Shown here: one piece after another, positions 61,603 through 64,000 of the stretch
How positions within the stretch are numbered: position 1 is the first letter of the stretch
Layout of the letters: each line of letters begins with the position of its first letter
Assembly: GCF_002291445.1 (NCBI RefSeq)
Contig: NZ_CP014137.1
Location: 3,534,001-3,598,000, forward strand
Direction: 5' to 3'
DNA from: Brenneria goodwinii
Lineage (GTDB): Bacteria; Pseudomonadota; Gammaproteobacteria; Enterobacterales; Enterobacteriaceae
Length of the DNA: 64,000 nucleotides
The notes under the pieces: model-generated
The model's input: only the letters and a program-made list of their open reading frames with translations
The model's database searches: none
What the model was told of the DNA's origin: nothing
Translations under genes and position numbers: made by a program

Positions 61603-62073
61603 TCAGCGATCGTCGTTTTCATCCCGATGGTCAATATTTCTACGCCCATCATCCTTACGCTGATACTCGCCTTCAAACGTATTGCCGCCAGACGCCGACG
61701 CGCCGGGGCCGGAACGCCAAATATGCAAGTGCGGCATCAGTTTGAGGGTCAAACGCTTTTGTACCGGCGGCAACAATAACAACAGCCCCAGAAAATCGGT
61801 GAAGAATCCGGGAACCAATAACAGAAAACCCGCCAGCACCAGCGATACGCTTTTTACCATCTCCGCTGCCGGACTTTCACCCTGCTCCATTTTCTGTTGC
61901 ATTTGCACAATCGTTTTCATCCCCTGGTTACGCACCAGTGAAACGCCGATACAGGAAGTGAAAACCACTAACAACAGGGTTATCGCTACGCCAAGTACCT
62001 CCGCCACCTGAATGAACAGCGATATCTCTATGTAAGCGAAAAGAAAAATTAATAACAACGGTAACCAGCGCAC
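61603..62073 (-). CDS. fxsA: FxsA-family membrane protein
   Basis: FxsA is a cytoplasmic-membrane protein; in E. coli its overproduction relieves F-exclusion of phage T7. The 156-residue protein has two or three membrane segments (WLPLLLIFLFAYIEISLFI; VLAGFLLLVPGFFTDFLGLLLLL). The GTG at 62073 was chosen because AGGAGA lies eight bases upstream and the resulting MRWLPLLL start matches the family; the longer ATG frame has no ribosome site. It is divergent from aspA, as in E. coli. Confidence 0.93.
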   Translation of the reverse strand: MRWLPLLLIFLFAYIEISLFIQVAEVLGVAITLLLVVFTSCIGVSLVRNQGMKTIVQMQQKMEQGESPAAEMVKSVSLVLAGFLLLVPGFFTDFLGLLLLLPPVQKRLTLKLMPHLHIWRSGPGASASGGNTFEGEYQRKDDGRRNIDHRDENDDR

Positions 62074-62456
62074 CTGATTCTCCTGTTTGTGAAAACGCCT
62101 GTTGTTAAGAACAAACGCGATTGTTGTAAACAAATTATGTTATTGAAAACAAATATGACCAGGCATCACTGCTCTGCACATTATAATCTACTGAGATGGT
62201 AGCGCGATCAGCTATTTTCAAGCTATGACATAGACATTTGTTATCTGAAAGTGGTCAGTCGCGACGGCTATCACAGTTCATTTATCTGAGTGTAATGGAA
62301 AGATCAGATAGTGATCTAGGCTACTATTTTTTTGGGATATACAGCATATAATCACGCAGGTTAATGCGAATTAAGTCAAATACTCTGCAATTCCTGCCCG
62401 TGATCGTGCAATTAGTTCAAACAATTTTTAGTCAGCAGAATATAGAGAAGGCTCTC
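62074..62456. other. fxsA-aspA divergent intergenic region
   Basis: A 383-base A/T-rich gap with the promoters of fxsA and aspA. In E. coli aspA is CRP- and FNR-influenced; I found no site here strong enough to call. No other gene seen. Confidence 0.5.
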
Positions 62457-63896
62457 ATGTCAGATAACATTCGTATTGAAGAAGACCTGTTAGGTACCAA
62501 AGAAGTTCCCGCAGATGCCTATTATGGTGTTCATACCTTACGGGCGGTCGAAAACTTTTACATCAGTAACAGTAAAATAAGCGACATCCCGGAATTTGTA
62601 CGCGGTATGGTCATGGTTAAAAAAGCCGCGGCACTGGCGAACAAGGAACTGCAAACTATCCCCCGCAAAATTGCCGATGTCATCATCCAGGCCTGCGATG
62701 AAGTGCTGAATAACGGCAAATGCATGGATCAATTTCCGATTGATGTCTATCAGGGCGGCGCGGGCACCTCGGTAAACATGAACACCAACGAAGTATTAGC
62801 CAATATCGGTTTGGAACTGATGGGACACCGAAAAGGCGAATACCAATATCTCAATCCAAACGATCATCTGAACAAGTGTCAATCGACCAATGACGTCTAC
62901 CCCACCGGATTCCGCATCGCGGTTTACGCCTCTATTCTGAAACTGGTTGACGCGCTGACACAGCTTGGCGACGGTTTCGAACGCAAAGCCAAAGAATTCG
63001 CAAACATATTGAAAATGGGGCGAACCCAGCTGCAAGACGCGGTTCCGATGACTTTAGGCCAGGAATTTCATGCCTTCAATGTGTTACTGAAAGAAGAAAA
63101 TAAAAACCTGCTGCGTACCGCGGAACTGTTGTTGGAAGTGAACCTGGGGGCGACGGCGATCGGCACCAAGCTGAACACGCCGGATGGCTATCAGCAACTG
63201 GCGGTAAAACGATTGGCGGAAGTCAGCGGCCTGCCCTGTGTTCCGGCGGAAGACCTGATTGAAGCGACCTCCGACTGCGGCGCATACGTTATGGTGCACA
63301 GCTCGCTTAAACGCCTGGCCGTAAAGCTGTCGAAAATCTGTAACGACCTGCGCTTACTCTCCTCCGGGCCGCGGACCGGTCTGAACGAGATTAACCTGCC
63401 GCAGTTGCAGGCGGGCTCTTCCATCATGCCGGCCAAAGTCAACCCGGTGGTGCCGGAGGTCGTCAACCAGGTATGCTTTAAAGTGATCGGCAACGACACC
63501 TGCGTCACCATGGCTTCCGAAGCGGGACAATTGCAGTTAAACGTCATGGAGCCCGTTATCGGCCAGGCCATGTTTGAGTCAACGCACATTCTGACCAATG
63601 CCTGTTACAACCTGTTGGAAAAATGCGTGAATGGCATTACGGCTAACAAGGATGTCTGCGAGGCATACGTCTTCAACTCGATCGGCATCGTCACTTACCT
63701 CAACCCGTTTATCGGCCACCACAACGGCGATATCGTCGGTAGGCTCTGTGCGGAAACCGGTAAAAGCGTACGGGAAGTCGTATTGGAACGCGGTCTGCTG
63801 ACGGAAGCGGAACTGGATGACATTTTCTCCATCCAGAACCTGATGCACCCGGCATATAAAGCCAAACGTTACACCGACGAGAACGATGTGTCTTAA
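62457..63896 (+). CDS. aspA: Aspartate ammonia-lyase (aspartase)
   Basis: AspA deaminates L-aspartate to fumarate and ammonia. The 479-residue protein (E. coli 478) starts MSDNIRIEEDLLGTKEVPAD. The lyase signature GSSIMPAKVNPVVPE (about 321-335) carries the catalytic Ser. TSVNMNTNEV (near 102) and TQLQDAVP (near 188) are also conserved. ATG at 62457 matches the family; the 31-codon longer frame does not. Confidence 0.98.
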   Translation: MSDNIRIEEDLLGTKEVPADAYYGVHTLRAVENFYISNSKISDIPEFVRGMVMVKKAAALANKELQTIPRKIADVIIQACDEVLNNGKCMDQFPIDVYQGGAGTSVNMNTNEVLANIGLELMGHRKGEYQYLNPNDHLNKCQSTNDVYPTGFRIAVYASILKLVDALTQLGDGFERKAKEFANILKMGRTQLQDAVPMTLGQEFHAFNVLLKEENKNLLRTAELLLEVNLGATAIGTKLNTPDGYQQLAVKRLAEVSGLPCVPAEDLIEATSDCGAYVMVHSSLKRLAVKLSKICNDLRLLSSGPRTGLNEINLPQLQAGSSIMPAKVNPVVPEVVNQVCFKVIGNDTCVTMASEAGQLQLNVMEPVIGQAMFESTHILTNACYNLLEKCVNGITANKDVCEAYVFNSIGIVTYLNPFIGHHNGDIVGRLCAETGKSVREVVLERGLLTEAELDDIFSIQNLMHPAYKAKRYTDENDVS

Positions 63897-63916
63897 CACC
63901 TGACATCATCTTTTTT

Positions 63917-63957
63917 AAGGCGCGTTTGCTCGCCAAGAGCGACGCGCCTTTACTTTA
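63917..63957 (+). terminator. Terminator after aspA
   Basis: AAGGCGCGT pairs with ACGCGCCTT, with an inner GCTC/GAGC pairing, followed by TACTTTATG. It lies about 20 bases after the aspA stop. The remaining 43 bases to the window end show no feature. Confidence 0.8.
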
Positions 63958-64000
63958 TGCTTAAGAGATTTTAGCCCGGCTATCCCGCATAAGCGGCCAA

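Overview
This is a chromosomal window from an enterobacterium, most likely a plant-associated member of the Pectobacteriaceae (Pectobacterium/Dickeya/Brenneria/Lonsdalea group). The housekeeping proteins closely resemble their E. coli counterparts. The accessory genes point to a plant lifestyle: a complete galacturonate/glucuronate pathway (uxaC-uxaB-uxaA, exuT, exuR), a beta-glucoside PTS locus, and a gene for a probable type III secreted cysteine protease behind a perfect HrpL promoter motif. The genus is an inference and no rRNA gene is present.

Layout. 1-12.4 kb: the conserved block glmM (cut by the window edge), folP, ftsH, rlmE, yhbY, greA, dacB, obgE, yhbE, rpmA, rplU, ispB. 12.4-13.9 kb: two tandem paralogues with a Mu-repressor-type DNA-binding domain, facing the Ner-like regulator sfsB. 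13.9-22.1 kb: mdh, argR, tsaD, rpsU-dnaG-rpoD, mug and tRNA-Ile2 (CAU). Compared with E. coli K-12, the sfsB/mdh and argR/tsaD junctions are rearrangement points.

22.2-31 kb is the accessory region, directly after the tRNA gene. It holds (i) a C58-family (YopT/AvrPphB/HopN1-like) protease gene with a hrp box, and (ii) a beta-glucoside locus: bglF-type PTS permease, bglH-type porin, a Sde182/nucleoside-hydrolase-like exported protein and a GH1 6-phospho-beta-glucosidase. Three transcription units there each begin with a RAT-like antiterminator target overlapping an intrinsic terminator. No BglG-type antiterminator gene lies in the window, so the locus is probably controlled in trans.

31-36.4 kb: DUF305 protein, spy, a small coiled-coil protein, rlmG, ygjR, then alx behind a yybP-ykoY (Mn2+) riboswitch. 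36.5-52.9 kb: sstT, ygjV, the hexuronate cluster, yqjA-mzrA-yqjCDEK, yqjF, yqjG, yhaJ/yhaK and zur. 53.7-59.1 kb: lexA with two SOS boxes, dgkA, plsB, ubiA, ubiC. 59.3-64 kb: groEL-groES with a sigma-32 promoter, fxsA and aspA.

The most notable items are the HrpL-linked C58 protease, the three-RAT beta-glucoside regulon with its Sde182-like protein, and the Mu-like divergent repressor/Ner arrangement with a shared 18-bp element. A dispersed palindromic repeat is present in three copies. No IS element, prophage body or CRISPR array was seen.
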